DNA from: Haberlea rhodopensis
Lineage: Eukaryota; Streptophyta; Magnoliopsida; Lamiales; Gesneriaceae
Length of the DNA: 64,000 nt
Reading direction: 5' to 3'
NCBI GenBank assembly: GCA_907163345.1
Contig: CAJQUN010000496.1
Span: forward strand, 248,001 to 312,000
Shown here: piece by piece, positions 1 through 11,666 of the stretch
How positions within the stretch are numbered: position 1 is the first letter of the stretch
Layout of the letters: each line of letters opens with the position of its first letter
The notes under the pieces: model-generated
Seen by the model: only the letters and a program-made list of their open reading frames with translations
Database searches by the model: none
Told to the model about the DNA's origin: nothing
Program-made: the position numbers and the translations under genes

Positions 1-984
1 ATATTTGGTTATTTTGAATAACCCAACTTTTTTATCCAAACATGCACGCAGGTACCATCTGCAAGGTATATCCTCTGACCCGTGTTTGCATATTACTTTC
101 CACAATGTTTTTGTACTCTTAACAACATGGTACTCACGTTTTGCAACACGTACTGAATAATCCTTCACAGCTGCCTGCAGATGAAATTTATCTTTGAAGA
201 CCATGTTGCGATGGATTTCACCTTTGGAGTAATCATAAAAACTCCCCCAACGGCCTGTTGGATTGTCAATCGAATCTCCAAAAACTTCTGGATGTGTCAT
301 GGAAAAGAATGGGATTGTTGGATAAAGATTATGATCATTTGTCATGGTTGGTGCCCCCTCCTCTTGGTTTTCAACTGCTTCTGCCATCACACCAATATCA
401 ACTTCATCATCATCAGCATCAGTCTCATCATCAGATGGAATCCCCTCTGGTTCAGAATTAATTTGATCACCAAAATCAGCAAAACTGTCTGCTCGTGGCT
501 CAGCGGCAACATTATCAACATCTACTGGATGATCATCTCGGTCTCCACCACTATATGAACCCTCAGCTTGATGTCGAGCAACAGACGTCTCTTGAATAAC
601 AGATGTCGTCAATCCTTCTGAAAAACTGCCACTCATTGGCATTTCTGGAACATAATCATAATTCCTTGGTTCTGCTTGTATATAAAATTCCAAGCAACTA
701 TGACCCTGTTCTGAATCAAGTAGCCATGCTAAATTGTAATCATCATCTATGGGTAAAATAGTCTGACGTAACCCCGAAAAATCTTTGAACATATGCCTAG
801 CATATAATTTCAAAAGAAACTGGTTGCGATCGAACCCAGTGATATCATATATTTTATCTAATAATTGTAGAAAATTAATTGTACGCCGTATAGTTGTACC
901 TCTTGATGGACCACGATCATATCGGACGAACTCAGAATCTTGTATAATATTACCCCCCCAATAAAATAAAACTTGAATAGACAT
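1..984 (-). CDS. Mutator-like (MULE) transposase, N-terminal part, runs off left edge
   Basis: An uninterrupted reading frame of 328 codons runs from an ATG at 984 down to base 1, in frame at the edge. The start begins MSIQVLFYWGG and no in-frame stop occurs. The middle (about residues 120-230) is acidic and low-complexity (DADDDEVDIG and similar), typical of the linker before the MuDR domain. From about residue 265 to the edge the sequence matches the plant MuDR transposase DNA-binding region (PF03108 type), with YHVVKSTKTLWKVICKHG and CRWYLRACLDKK visible. The catalytic DDE domain and SWIM zinc finger would lie outside the window. The frame is open throughout, unlike every other transposon gene here, so this copy may be young or domesticated. 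The ATG is the only start compatible with the N-terminus. The family is clear from the MuDR segment; whether the element is active cannot be seen. Confidence 0.85.
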   Translation of the reverse strand, partial: MSIQVLFYWGGNIIQDSEFVRYDRGPSRGTTIRRTINFLQLLDKIYDITGFDRNQFLLKLYARHMFKDFSGLRQTILPIDDDYNLAWLLDSEQGHSCLEFYIQAEPRNYDYVPEMPMSGSFSEGLTTSVIQETSVARHQAEGSYSGGDRDDHPVDVDNVAAEPRADSFADFGDQINSEPEGIPSDDETDADDDEVDIGVMAEAVENQEEGAPTMTNDHNLYPTIPFFSMTHPEVFGDSIDNPTGRWGSFYDYSKGEIHRNMVFKDKFHLQAAVKDYSVRVAKREYHVVKSTKTLWKVICKHGSEDIPCRWYLRACLDKKVGLFKITKY

Positions 985-1166
985 ATTTTGATAACTACAG
1001 AAAACTATTACTAGTAGCTAATAAAATCTTTTCTGATGTAGAAGATCACCTAAAGCTGCAACTACAGAGCATAATCAGAATTTTATCATATAATAAAAAT
1101 ATTAAAAGAGAAGTTGTGAATTGGTGAGAAAACTAAGAGGCGGACGGTTTTATTTATAGCACATTT

Positions 1167-1338
1167 AGTGCCGCCAACTGAGTTGGCGGCACTAATATAA
1201 TAATGTCACGCCAACTCAGTTGGCGTGACCCTATAAAACAAAGGTCACGCCAACTGAGTTGGCGTGACCACTATTCAACGTTGGTCACGCCAACTGAGTT
1301 GGCGTGACCTATTGGACCCGCCAACCCAGTTGGCGGGT
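1167..1338. repeat. Five tandem palindromes upstream of the MULE gene
   Basis: Five inverted repeats sit at 1167-1193, 1205-1229, 1243-1269, 1283-1309 and 1316-1338, centres 31-40 bp apart. Four are perfect, with 12-13-bp arms around a single central base (arm core CGCCAACT / AGTTGGCG). The fifth has one mismatch. The cluster is 180-350 bp upstream of the transposase ATG, where a promoter or transposase-binding array could lie. Confidence 0.9.
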
Positions 1339-2759
1339 AAGGTTACTTTTGAAATGTTTTCAGATTTCGGGTTATTTTTGTAATTATTTGTTTTATTCAG
1401 GTTATTTAAATAAATAACCCCTAGTTTATTAGTTATATACTATGATTTGGACTCATTCAAAAAGGTTTATGGTAGAAACGTTATTGTTATGATATAGTTT
1501 ATGATTTTGAGTAGGAAAATTCATCAAAATCGTCTTATAGATTTACCCTATTTTGAGTTTGGTTTTTAATTAGTTAAAATTTGTGTTTTTTATGCACTTT
1601 AAATTCTTTTTCGTCGAAATGAAGACATGACCACGAGAAATTATTGATATATCAGCACTTTAGCGAAAAAGAATTAGAAGTAATTTTTTTTATTAGGACT
1701 GAACGATTTTGATATTTTCCCATTTTAGTGCATGAATTTAAAATATTATTATTTTTAAATAATAATAGCTTTCTCATATCGTATCTGTATGGCTTTATTT
1801 AAAAAAATAGTTTTATTTTTCTTTTTCTGAATACTAATATTTGAATTCCTAATAAGGAGGGGAGAGGATTCGAACATCAGTCTCCTACAACGTGCCAAGC
1901 CAGGGCGGCTCAACCGCAAAGCAATTGAGATATATGTTTAGGCCCCCAATTTTTAGCCCTTAAGTTTATTGATTATAGAGTCGATAATCTAAAAAAATTG
2001 CATCCATATATTTAATTAATAATATGTAATTACAATGAATCACAACACTCTCATTCTCTCTCACCCTAAACAAAATACATCTATTGTATTGAATTAGTTT
2101 CAAAATATGTTGATATATTCGGCTTTGACAAATTAAATTACTATATTGAGTGTGATTTGTAAAAAAAATATCTTGATCTTGAAAATTTCCTCAAATATTA
2201 TATGCATTATGATATTGATGGTTTCGATTTATTTTCAATGTTAACAATCTATAACATATAAAATCTTATTTACTGTATCGGTTACAAATACATCTACAAA
2301 AAAAGTTTTTCAAAACTAAAGATTACAAAAAAATTATTTACGAACAATTATATTTCAATATCGATTAATTGGATTAGCAGTTCCAGCAATCGAAAATATT
2401 TTATTAGCTAAACTCAAACAAAAGTTTAATAAGTAATTTACATAAAAAATGTAAGAAGTAAATTTTTAGTTTAATATTCACTTTATATTTTTTTAAGTGA
2501 AAATTACTCCCAATATCCTACCTCTTATTTCACTCTCCAACTATACTTTGAATATTGCATTTTACATTAATGAACTTTAAGGTTTGTACTTTACATCCCG
2601 TACTTTTCAAAGTTTGTAACGTTTTACATCCTTGAATTTAACACATTTCTAAGTTTTGATCAAGTATCACACTCACATAACAAAAATGGTATCAACGCCT
2701 AGGTTTATTTTGGAAATACTATAATAATATCTTGAATATTAATTTGTAACCTATATGGA
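1339..2759. other. AT-rich intergenic stretch, no gene recognised
   Basis: No long frame or protein signature was seen on either strand. Poly-A/T tracts are frequent. A GGTTATTTAAATAAATAACC palindrome lies near 1400-1421 and may belong to the MULE terminal region. A tRNA B-box-like GTTCGAATCC occurs on the minus strand near 1866-1875 without a convincing A box. Confidence 0.6.
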
Positions 2760-3005
2760 GGAGAAAATTTAAGAAATATTATGGATCCGAACGAATGCTC
2801 CTGGTGCAAGTCATACATGTGGTAATTCTAAAAATTGGAAGAACTAAATCAAGGATATCTGGCCGAAGCTAAACACTTCAACCAGAAATAGAATATTCTA
2901 TTGGACATTTGTGCTAGCCCAGCTAGCATATCCCAGTATCAAGATCAGGAGAAGGTAGCAACTAACCTTTACAGGATGAACCCAAGCAACAATTCGGGTT
3001 AACCG
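2760..3005 (+). pseudogene. Short coding relic, likely left half of the split caulimovirid-like gene
   Basis: This 245-bp stretch is less AT-rich than its left flank and has protein-like segments such as KLEELNQGYLAEAKHFNQK, broken by stops. It ends exactly at the AGGCC target-site duplication of the 22.9-kb nest. The sequence resumes after the second AGGCC at 25,867. Removing the nest would make it continuous with the capsid-like relic at 25,872-27,138. The family assignment rests on that continuity and is therefore weak on its own. Confidence 0.35.
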
Positions 3006-3010
3006 AGGCC

Positions 3011-4485
3011 TGATAAGTGTCGTTATTACACTTATTTAGATGTGATTTTCTAATGGTTTTCGTGTTGATTCTTGGATTATTTTACACTTTTTGGTATATA
3101 TTTCTATATTTCAGGAATCAATGTTGAAATGCATAAAAGTATAGGAAATGAGCCAATAATGATGAAAAAGGACCGAATCGAGCGAATCGTCAAAGCCAAG
3201 GAATAAAGGAAGGAAAGAAAACAATAAAAAAATATAATAAAAAGCAACTCGATCGATCGAGACTCAATCTCTATCGATCGGCGGTCCCAGAAAGTTCTCG
3301 ATCGATCGAGCAGTCTGCTCGATCGATCGGCCGAAGGAGTTTTCTGAAAATAAATTCCTTATAGAGTTTGGGTCCAACAAAGAAGTCCATGATTCCCTTC
3401 CCTCTATATATTTGGACGAAAATCACAACCAATAGGGGACTTTACAACCTAGGAATAGCCTCCATCTTCCATACTCCATATCACCATCATCCACCTCCAT
3501 CCCTCAACCTATCCTAGGAATTGGAACAAGCCAACAAGAGAATCGAGGAGCACGATCGAGAAAGAAACGAGGAAGGATCGAGAATCAATGAAGAAGTCGA
3601 CTTGGGAGTTTGCTTTTACCTTTCTATTATTGTTTTGAATGAATATTGGATTTATTGTGTTTTGGATGATTGAGAAATATCTTAAACATTGTTTTTCCTT
3701 TTATATTATTGATTGATTGAATTCATACATCTTCTATGTGCATGTGTTATTGTTCTTAATGCTTTTGAAGGATTGATCCCTTTTGAATGATAATTTATTA
3801 TAACTGAGATCGAGGGATAAAATTATAATACGATATAGAAATTCATGCGTGTGTTAAAGATTAGATTGATAGATAGAATCACATACGAGTGATAGCTTTA
3901 GGCTAATCTAAAGTTTGTGGTTTTTATAATTAAAAATCGAATTCTTAATTATGTGAACGAGAGTTACTTGCTGTAATTTGATGTTAGATTTAATATAGCT
4001 CGAGAGAGTATATTGAATAAATTTGGAAAACCCGTCACCTTAGAGATGTATGGAGAAAAGAATTGTAAGAGTTGGATTAGATGGATCTTTCTCTTGATAA
4101 TTCTTTCTTGTGAACTTTTCTCGTGATCGTCGATTGTTTTGGTTGGATTAGAGTAGTTTAGTTTAGTTATTAGTTAGTTTATTAATTAATTATCATAGGT
4201 TAAATATAGTTTAAAGAAGTCTTATTCGGTAATTGTTTGTTAGTCCAGTCCATGTGGGTTCGACAATCCGTATTCTTCCTATCTACACTAAAACTTGACA
4301 CCGTGCACTTGCGGTATAATCGTGCTGCTTTGATATTTTATTGTTTAAAGCAAAAAGAAAAGAGAAGACAAAGCCTTGAAAAAGCATGTATATAGACCCA
4401 AAGTGGCCAAGGCTAGACAAGAAAAAGAAGAGGAGCTTATATCATGCACCGCTTAATATTTATTTTCTAAAGAAAAGCGCGATCA
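3011..4485 (+). repeat. 5' LTR of outer element
   Basis: Begins TGATAAGTGTCG and ends GCGATCA, directly before the PBS. It aligns with 15,339-15,767 plus 24,942-25,866 almost base for base up to 4349. Between 4350 and about 4475 this copy carries extra sequence absent from the other LTR. Positions 4350-4437 of the extra part duplicate an internal segment at 14,795-14,884. A cluster of TCGATCGATCGA-type palindromes lies at about 3249-3330. Confidence 0.9.
3405..3411 (+). promoter_or_regulatory. Probable LTR TATA box
   Basis: TATATAT in the context CCTCTATATATTTGG, conserved at 15,733-15,739 in the other LTR. It lies about 80 bp after the GATCGATC cluster. The predicted start site, roughly 30 bp downstream, is where the chromovirus inserted in the other LTR. 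Confidence 0.55.
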
Positions 4486-4491
4486 AGTTTT

Positions 4492-4509
4492 TAGCGCTGT
4501 TGCCGGGGA
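4492..4509 (+). other. Primer-binding site, tRNA-Asp type, two mismatches
   Basis: TAGCGCTGTTGCCGGGGA begins 6 bp after the LTR end. It matches the complement of the plant tRNA-Asp 3' end as known for Tat/Athila elements at 16 of 18 positions; positions 2 and 7 differ. Confidence 0.75.
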
Positions 4510-4559
4510 TTAACTTTAGTAATATCATACTAGGTTCTTTGACTGTAGTTTAACCATTT

Positions 4560-5026
4560 TTGTTTATTTCTTTCGAAAAAAATATAAATTTATTTTGTTT
4601 TTGTTTTGTTTGTGTTGTGAGGTACTTGGAGATGCTACATCAACAAGCCTTTACAAGATTTGCCCAACACTATTTAAAGCCGTTTTATGCAGCATGGGGG
4701 AGATTCAATGAATTGGCCAGCACATTCCGGTATCACAACTTTTTAAACTATAGTCTCCTGCAATATTTTTTCAAAGGGTTGGATGCACAGACATGAGAAT
4801 GGGTATTCACGGAGCACTTGTGGCTGGGAGTCCCCTGGTTGATAGAGATGAGGACATTGTGTTGCACCTATTCAATGATATGATGGACTTCGATTATCAC
4901 TGGCATTGTGATCCTTCACTACAAGGTTGGAGTCACCAATACCCACCGGAGCCTCACCACCCTAATGATACACCGAACATCACGAAGAGAGGAGAGATAG
5001 TTCAGCAGACGTCACGAGTCAGTTAG
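4560..5026 (+). pseudogene. Degraded gag of the outer element (Retrotrans_gag domain)
   Basis: Two overlapping frames cover the middle of a Ty3-type capsid. In the first (to 4796) residues such as AWGRFNELASTFRYHNF followed by LLQYFFKGLD match the Retrotrans_gag core (PF03732) as seen in Athila/Tat elements. The second (from 4793) continues with GALVAGSPLVDRDEDIVLHL, the segment that normally follows. A frameshift near 4793-4796 breaks the gene. No ATG is apparent at the left end, and no zinc knuckle or protease is found before the LARD insertion at 5183. The protein cannot be functional. A normal gag would be several times longer. Confidence 0.7.
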
Positions 5027-5182
5027 AGGATACCTTAATAAGATTCATGGCATCAACTGAGAATAGTTTGGAGTGCCAAACCAACTCTATGTGTCACCTG
5101 GAGCAGCATCGGTCCTTATGGAAACAATTTCAAATGGCTGCCAAGAGGAGGAGACAAGATCTACAAATCATGTCTGGTTACA

Positions 5183-7543
5183 TGTGATGCCCGGGAATTA
5201 ATGGTGTTAATCTCGGAGTGATAATAATCCTTAATGGATTTTAATTGCGGCAATTATGGATTAATTACGGTATTGGGACTCCTGGGGATTTTAAATCAGG
5301 TATTTGGATCGTTGGATCCAAAGGATGAGATTGTATTCTCATCGTGGTGATAACCTTGGAATTTGGTTTTTGGTAGGATTTGGGGTCCAGAGTACTTTGT
5401 ACTGGGGCTGGTAATGGAAATAGTGATTGGGAGGTAATTATTGAAAATAGATCATTTTTAATGAGTCATGATATATATGTGGCGGGATTGGTTTTGGAGT
5501 TTTGGTACTATATATACCAAGTGGACTCGGTTTTCCGTCATTGCAAGGATTCCCTCTCTCTCTCCCCTTTTTCCTGGCCCAACCTTTTCCCTCTTTTCTC
5601 CATTGGAGGAGAAATGGCTGGTAGCTTGGCTCGGGAGCCGGACTTCTCGAAGATAATCAGGTATTAATCTTCTCCTCGTCCTTGTCTTCGATTTGGTAAT
5701 AGTATTGTTGATTTTGGTTGGGTATTATGTTGGATTTGGATTTGGGGATTTTTGGGTAAAAATCTTAAAGTTTGTTATTGGAGTTTTTATTGAGTTTTGA
5801 TGGAGTATTTGAGATGTTGAAGGTGTATGGGGTGTTGATTTTGAGTTTGGGTGTGAAAAACACCATTGAAGCTTTTTTCAGAAAATTGCAGGTCGCGATC
5901 GATCGCCGAGGGTATGCCGATCGATCGCGACGAGCAGCTGGAAATTTATGAAGATGTACAGTACTGGCGATCGATCGCGGTGACTCGCGATCGATCACGA
6001 GAAGGCACTGGTTGGCCACTTTATTGCGCGATCGATCGCGATGAAATCAGCGATCGATCGCGGCTCGAAGGATGGGGTTTTTTCAAAACTTTGGAAAATG
6101 TCGGGATTTTGGAATTGAGGTTTAATTAGCCGATTTTCGGGGCGATGTCTACATTCCAATGGGAATGCTATACTTTTAAAATGAATAGATTGGAGCCAAA
6201 TTTTAATAATAAAATAGAATACTTGATTGAGTAATTGTCTAACCTTTGAACATTTGAAATGGATTATTTTGGGTATTATGCATGCTTAGCCGAAGTCTTT
6301 TAAAATGGTTAAGCGTCATGGATTGACGATGGGTTTAGAGGTTGTGTACGTGCTTGGGCACGTGGTTGCATGATTATGTTTGATTGTGAGTTATTTATGT
6401 GTTAGCACATAATTCATCGGGTCGTGGGACTCTGGCAAGGTTGGACTCGAACTACGAAATTATAAGGTGCGTAGACGTACGAGCATAGCCCTTTTATATA
6501 ATTGCAATTGTTGAATGCATGGTACATTATATTGCAATAAATGGATAGATATTGGTAATTATGTGGTACCGCTCTTGAGCGAGCAATGATAAGGATGTTG
6601 TCGCTATTGAGCGAACATCGATTATGACGCCGCTGTTGTTGAGCGTGCGTGGGGTTAGAATGCCGCTATTGTGGAGCGAGCTATGAAATAGAACTATGGA
6701 ATCATTGGCTAGATATATGTGATATCTGTGGTACTTCACCTAATGATTTAATCATATTTGATTATGGAACTGGTATGGCAGGAATGGTTTTAGTTAATCG
6801 ATGTGGTGATTAAATGGCTTTGGGAATTTAATGGTTTTAGTTATTTTGAGAACATGGATAGTACGAGAAATCCTACGTGGTGATGGTACTATACAGGGAG
6901 TATCCTTTTACATTACAGTTTTATATTCTGTAAATTATGTACTGTGATTATTGGAATGGTGGTATTGGTATGCTCACGTCGTGTGGGGGCTGTCTCTATT
7001 GGGGCAGGTGGTACAGGTGCGACAATAGCTTTGGAGTTGAGCTCGGGCTGTTGATTTGAGGTACTTCCAGGATCGAAGTATCAGAACTGGTTGAATAAGC
7101 GTAACAGTAGATCCGGAGTGGAGATCGAGATATGGATGGGAGGTGCTTCCAGGATTGAAGCACCAGTAACGGTATTTGGTAGAGTATCTTATACATTAGA
7201 TACACGTTTATTCATTGGGTGCTCTCATGTGAGCACGTTTTTACGTGTATATGGAATGTATAAATGTGCATGGTTTTTCTCTCTTCATTTATTGTCTGCA
7301 TGCAATCAAATACGGAATTGCTAAATGAACTGAGAGCATGTTAGTGTATTATGAGGGTGCATACTATGTAAGTGGTTTTGGTTGGGGAAGTTGAATATTA
7401 TGGGGTTCTAATGCAAGGAATTTTATAGATGGTATATGATGCTATGCTTGCATGTGGTTTTCTTCCCATGATAATATGATTGTATGCACTAATGGTATGG
7501 ATTAATACACTAATAACAGGTTAAGGGCACGGGGGTCCTTACA
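5183..7543 (+). repeat. 5' LTR of LARD
   Basis: 2361 bp, opening with an imperfect stem-loop (CCGGGAATTAA / TTAATCCCGG, 5191-5216). In order it holds a GCGATCGATCGC cluster (about 5893-6062), a GTACG box (6464-6491), a TATA box (6495-6501) and short CGCT...AGCG dyads (6570-6690). It ends GGTCCTTACA. Small frames inside it, including those rich in Arg-Ser-Ile-Ala from the palindromes, are not genes. Confidence 0.9.
6495..6501 (+). promoter_or_regulatory. Probable LARD LTR TATA box
   Basis: TATATAA directly after the conserved GTACG box, repeated at 12,805-12,811 in the 3' LTR. This is the best TATA candidate in the LTR. No transcription start can be proven from sequence. Confidence 0.4.
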
Positions 7544-7547
7544 TTAG

Positions 7548-7560
7548 TGGTATCAGAGCA
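7548..7560 (+). other. LARD primer-binding site (initiator tRNA-Met)
   Basis: TGGTATCAGAGCA lies 4 bp after the 5' LTR end. It is complementary to the 3' end of the plant initiator tRNA-Met and shares its flanks with the chromoviruses at 22,719 and 44,672. Confidence 0.88.
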
Positions 7561-7799
7561 GTGGTTTGCTCTTTGGGGCTGTTGAGGGCCTAGGAACATG
7601 TTAATGGGATTGGGTAGCACATACTTATGTGTAACAGTAGTTAGTGCTGTGTGACACAACTATGTTGCTTATGTGCGTTTATGATATGTGTTCATAATTG
7701 GAATATGTTGTTGCTAACCATGGTGGTTGCAGGATCTTATGAGATATGGATTATGCATTGTGGTTGCATATATATTGAGTGATGATTTTAATGCTTTGC

Positions 7800-9065
7800 T
7801 ACTAAATGTTGAAGCGATGGTGAATTCCGCATGTCACATTTGAAGCGAGGTGCATTAAGATACACTCTTAACGATGTATATTGGTATATGGGTTATGCAT
7901 TGTGGTTGCATAGATGGCATAGCGATGTAAATACTTGCCGCCTTCATGGCGTAGCGATGTGAATACTTGCCGCTGTCATACCGTAGCGATGAGAGAATAT
8001 TTGCAGCTAATATGAAGCGAAGAACACGACTGCTGTCATATAATAGCGAGGGATATTATTTTCCGCTGGTATTGTCTAAGCTAGGGGTATTTCCGCTGTC
8101 ATGTTAACACGAGGGGTATTTCGCTGTCATGTTAAAACGAGGTGTATTGGTGCCGCTGTCATACCATCGTGATGAAGAATATTTGCCGCTTAAACGAGGG
8201 ATACTATACCGCTAATATGGCGTAGCAATGAGCTTTACGCTGTCATATGTTAGCGATGAAGAGTATTTTCCGTTTAAGCGAGGGATATTATGCCGCTGGT
8301 ATGTAGAAGCGAAGTAGCGAAGAGGGATATTTGCTTCTTCATAGCGAGGGATATCATGACGCTAGTTTATTGGCGATGGTTTATGCCGCCGGGTATCTAT
8401 ATAGTGATGGTTCATTCCGCTAGTTTATTGGCGATGGTTCATTCCGCTAGTTTATTGGCAATGGTTTATGCCGCCGGGTATCTATATAGCGATGGTTCAT
8501 TCCGACAGTTTATTGGCGATGGTTTATGCCGCCAGCTATTATATAGTGATGGCACATTCCGCTAGTTTATTGGCGATGGTTTATGCCGCCGGGTATCTAT
8601 ATAGCGATGGTTCATTCCGCTACATCTATTGGCGATGGTTCATGCCGCCAGGTATTATATAACGATGATTCGTTCCGCTACATCTATTGGCGATGGTTCA
8701 TGCCGCTAGAAATTATATAACGATGGTTCATTCCGCTACATCTATTGGCGATGGTTCATGCCGCCAGGTATCATATAGCGATGGGTCATTCCGCTACATC
8801 TATGACGATGGTTCGTACCGTAGGGTATATATATATATAGCGATGGTACATTCCGCTAATTCTATTGGCGATGGTTCATACCGTCGGATATTTATAGCGA
8901 TGTTTTATGCCGCTGACTATATGGCAAGGGATTATCCCACTGATTCTATAACGATGGGTTATACCGCTATGTACGTAGCGCCGGATTACGCCGCCTACGA
9001 GCGATGGGTGCTGATTACGTACCACTGTTGGGCGATGGATACAGGTATGCCGTTATCTTGTTAGC
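7800..9065 (+). repeat. Degenerate hairpin minisatellite in LARD interior
   Basis: About 1.2 kb of irregular short units. The clearest part (8380-8900) alternates a 27-28-bp unit (GCGATGGTTCATTCCGCTAG...) with a 31-bp unit (GCGATGGTTTATGCCGCC...). Many units have the form AGCG-(10-13 nt)-CGCT and so could fold as small stem-loops. Units at 7860-8340 are more diverged (TAGCGATG...GCCGCTGTCAT). Open frames at 8290-9064 arise from the repeat and are not genes. Confidence 0.85.
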
Positions 9066-9099
9066 GATGAGGTATGATATATTACTGCTTTATTAGCAT

Positions 9100-9290
9100 T
9101 ATTGTGGATGTCATGCGTCGATATACATATACCGTCACTTGTTTGACAATGAGATTGTGAATGTCAGGCGTTGACATGTACCGTCACGAGTTGACGATGT
9201 TATTTTGGATGTCATATGTTGACATATACCGTCATGGGATGACGATGACATAGTGGATGTTCCATGTAGACGTGTAGCGTTGTTTTGATG
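9100..9290 (+). repeat. Second degenerate repeat family in LARD interior
   Basis: Three or so units of about 60 bp containing TTGACATATACCGTCA...TTGACGATG. GTCA/TGAC arms recall the stem-loop style of the preceding array but with a different core. Confidence 0.6.
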
Positions 9291-11653
9291 AATAATACGT
9301 CTGGTGTATGTATTTAATCATATGGTTTGAGTGCCGATGATGAGCACAAGGTGGTGTCTAAGTCACCGGTTGATGAGACTGTTACGCCGAGTAGGTTTGC
9401 TCGATGAATTATTGGATACATTGTACCAGTGAGTGTACCGCATCATGCATTAGAGGTAAATATTTTACGAGTAGTGGTACCTTTGGGTAAACTCGCTGGA
9501 ATGGCTAAGGCCAAGTGATTGGTGGCAAGAGTAGTTACTGAGGGAAAGTACTCGCTTTTGTCGTTGTGACGTGGGGTAGACTTGGTCACACCCACCCTGA
9601 GGGTGTGGAATAAGTCCTAATGGATTAGGATTCCATCGTGGTTGAGCAAGGACACCGGGATGTCCATTATGCTTTGGTGTTTTAGAGAAATATTGGGTGA
9701 TGACCCACTACTCTAATGGTTAGTACGGTATGGCATACCGGGATGGAACGTATGACACGTTGGTAGGTTTGGTACAAAACTAAGGAGGCAGCGATCTGCT
9801 AGCCAGGTATTGTTACATTGATATAGTGTGCTTGTTGTAGCCATTATACTGCTTGCTGGAACCGAGTTTGGTGAATCGTATGATGATACGATGAGGGTAA
9901 TAGTGGACTTTAGTAGCCACTATGTCGCATGAGGTTTGAGGCAGGGAATACCTCACGGGAACGTTTATACGTTAAATGTTTTGAGGGACTTGTACTGGGA
10001 CAACTCAGTTTTGTTGGTAGTACCAACGTGAGTGTCAACAAGTCGTTGTTAGCCCTGGGCGAGCATCTTTGCATATGGAATGCAACAGGAGTCACAATTG
10101 GAATTATGGAATATAGTTAGTGGGGCGACACTACTATATTTTGTTTTCACTTGGAGAGATTTGGATCGTACTGCCATGGAGACAGCTGGTATCGGTCGTG
10201 GGTTGATTGTGAATCAACCATGGTAAGCATTACTGATGTTGGACCGAGTAATGGATTTCTTACCTTTCGATGAGACGTTTGAGGAGACGTCTCTGGGGAA
10301 AAGCTTGAGATTGTGGAATACTATGGCATTAGTACAGAGCATCGTTAGAATGAGTATACATGGCGTATACGGGTTTCAATTTGGTAATAGTGGCTTTGAT
10401 GCACTATTCTGAACCAGATGGGTATTGGTTCTGAGATATATTTTGGTATAAATATATCCAGGTTTCCGAACGGTGGTTCGAGGTTGGAGGGTCATGGGTT
10501 CATGACACTTTCCTTGTGAGGAAGGCGGTATTCATATACCTATTGGGAATCTTTGGAAGATTCGTTGAATTGGATTATGTAGTGTTGACGTCGGAGTCAC
10601 ACCCTTTGGTTTTTGGTTTGTCAATTATCATTCTCCGTTGAGTGAGAATAACTGGGGATTGACAGTTGTTTTTGGGGCTTTGGGTATGATTGGTGACGCG
10701 AGTCGATTGCATTGAGTATGCAGGTAGTATTGGTGCTTAGGCTTGTATGCCGTTGTGTGTATACGGATGCCAGCATTTTCTTAATACTCGTCGAGCATCG
10801 GGTTAGTATGCTTGTTTGACGAATCTCCGGTGAGAGATTGTGGCACCTTGAGATTGGTAATCTCGATGGCACGATGTATTCTGAGGAATGATCGTGAGGT
10901 CCGTTGTTTTCCCTGAGGAGGGATTGTCGTATTTTAGGCCATGGTAATTCATTTCTGAGTAATTGGATAACATCCCTGTGTTAGGATTGTTGAATCCTAG
11001 GGTAAACGAGGGATGGCCATGTTTCGAGTTTGTTAGGTGCCGTGGTTGACACGTGTGACGGGAATGCAATTGATTTTCTTGTATTTCCTTTCGGGAACTT
11101 GAGACCTTGGGAGTCTCGATGGTGTATTTGGATCAAGATATGATTCTTGGAACATGCGGATGTGGACATCTTTGGAGATGTGTTTTGTGTTGATCGGTGG
11201 CCTTGAGTGGCCCGATCCGTGTTGCAAGGAGGTACAACTACTCCTTTAATGGAGATGGAAATTGGCGAGCGAAAACCAGATTTGGTATAAGTACATTGTA
11301 GTGTACTGGTGTTTTCCTTGGTAACGATGTATGTTTAACATCGTAGGCTAAATCTTGGAGATATCATCGAGGCGATATCTATTTTGGAATCATGAATGAT
11401 TCGTTTGTGTTGCAGTTATGGTTTGGCTGACTGCTTTTGAGATGGTTAGCATCGGGTAATGCTAACGTCCTTCTTGAGTTTGTATTGGTTTGGGAGGTTA
11501 CTCCATTCTAGGTTCTGGTGCGAGGTCGGTATCCTCGCGGTTGATGTGTCGTTCATGATATGTTCATGATTCGACGATGTAGATTCGTTTGGATTTTGTA
11601 GTCTAGGCAATACGTGGAGTACGCCGTGCAAATTTCGAGGATGAAATTTTATT
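9291..11653 (+). other. Non-coding remainder of LARD interior
   Basis: No recognisable protein signature on either strand. Short frames on both strands have no family resemblance and no compositional support. The right end carries the TTTCGAGGATGAAAT box (about 11,633-11,648), known upstream of the PPT in Tekay/Del-type elements and present in both chromoviruses here. Confidence 0.65.
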
Positions 11654-11666
11654 AGTGGGGGATAAT
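11654..11666 (+). other. LARD polypurine tract
   Basis: AGTGGGGGATAAT directly before the 3' LTR; the position and purine run fit a plus-strand priming site. Confidence 0.7.

Noticed and set aside
181..558. Plus-strand open frame of 125 codons
   Set aside because: It is antisense to the continuous MULE transposase frame (984-1) and has no family resemblance.
1850..1935. Possible tRNA gene or tRNA-derived SINE on the minus strand
   Set aside because: Only a B-box-like GTTCGAATCC is convincing; no proper A box, cloverleaf or poly-A tail could be drawn.
5866..6129. Arg-Ser-Ile-Ala / Asp-Arg-Ser-rich frames (also 12,257-12,535, 15,536-15,763, 16,816-17,097, 23,722-24,032, 38,568-38,774, 47,033-47,269)
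   Set aside because: They are translations of CGATCGATCG palindromes in LTRs, open on both strands, not genes.
8290..9064. Three overlapping open frames with repetitive protein
   Set aside because: They arise from the LARD minisatellite; unit lengths are not multiples of three and the amino-acid pattern just mirrors the repeat.
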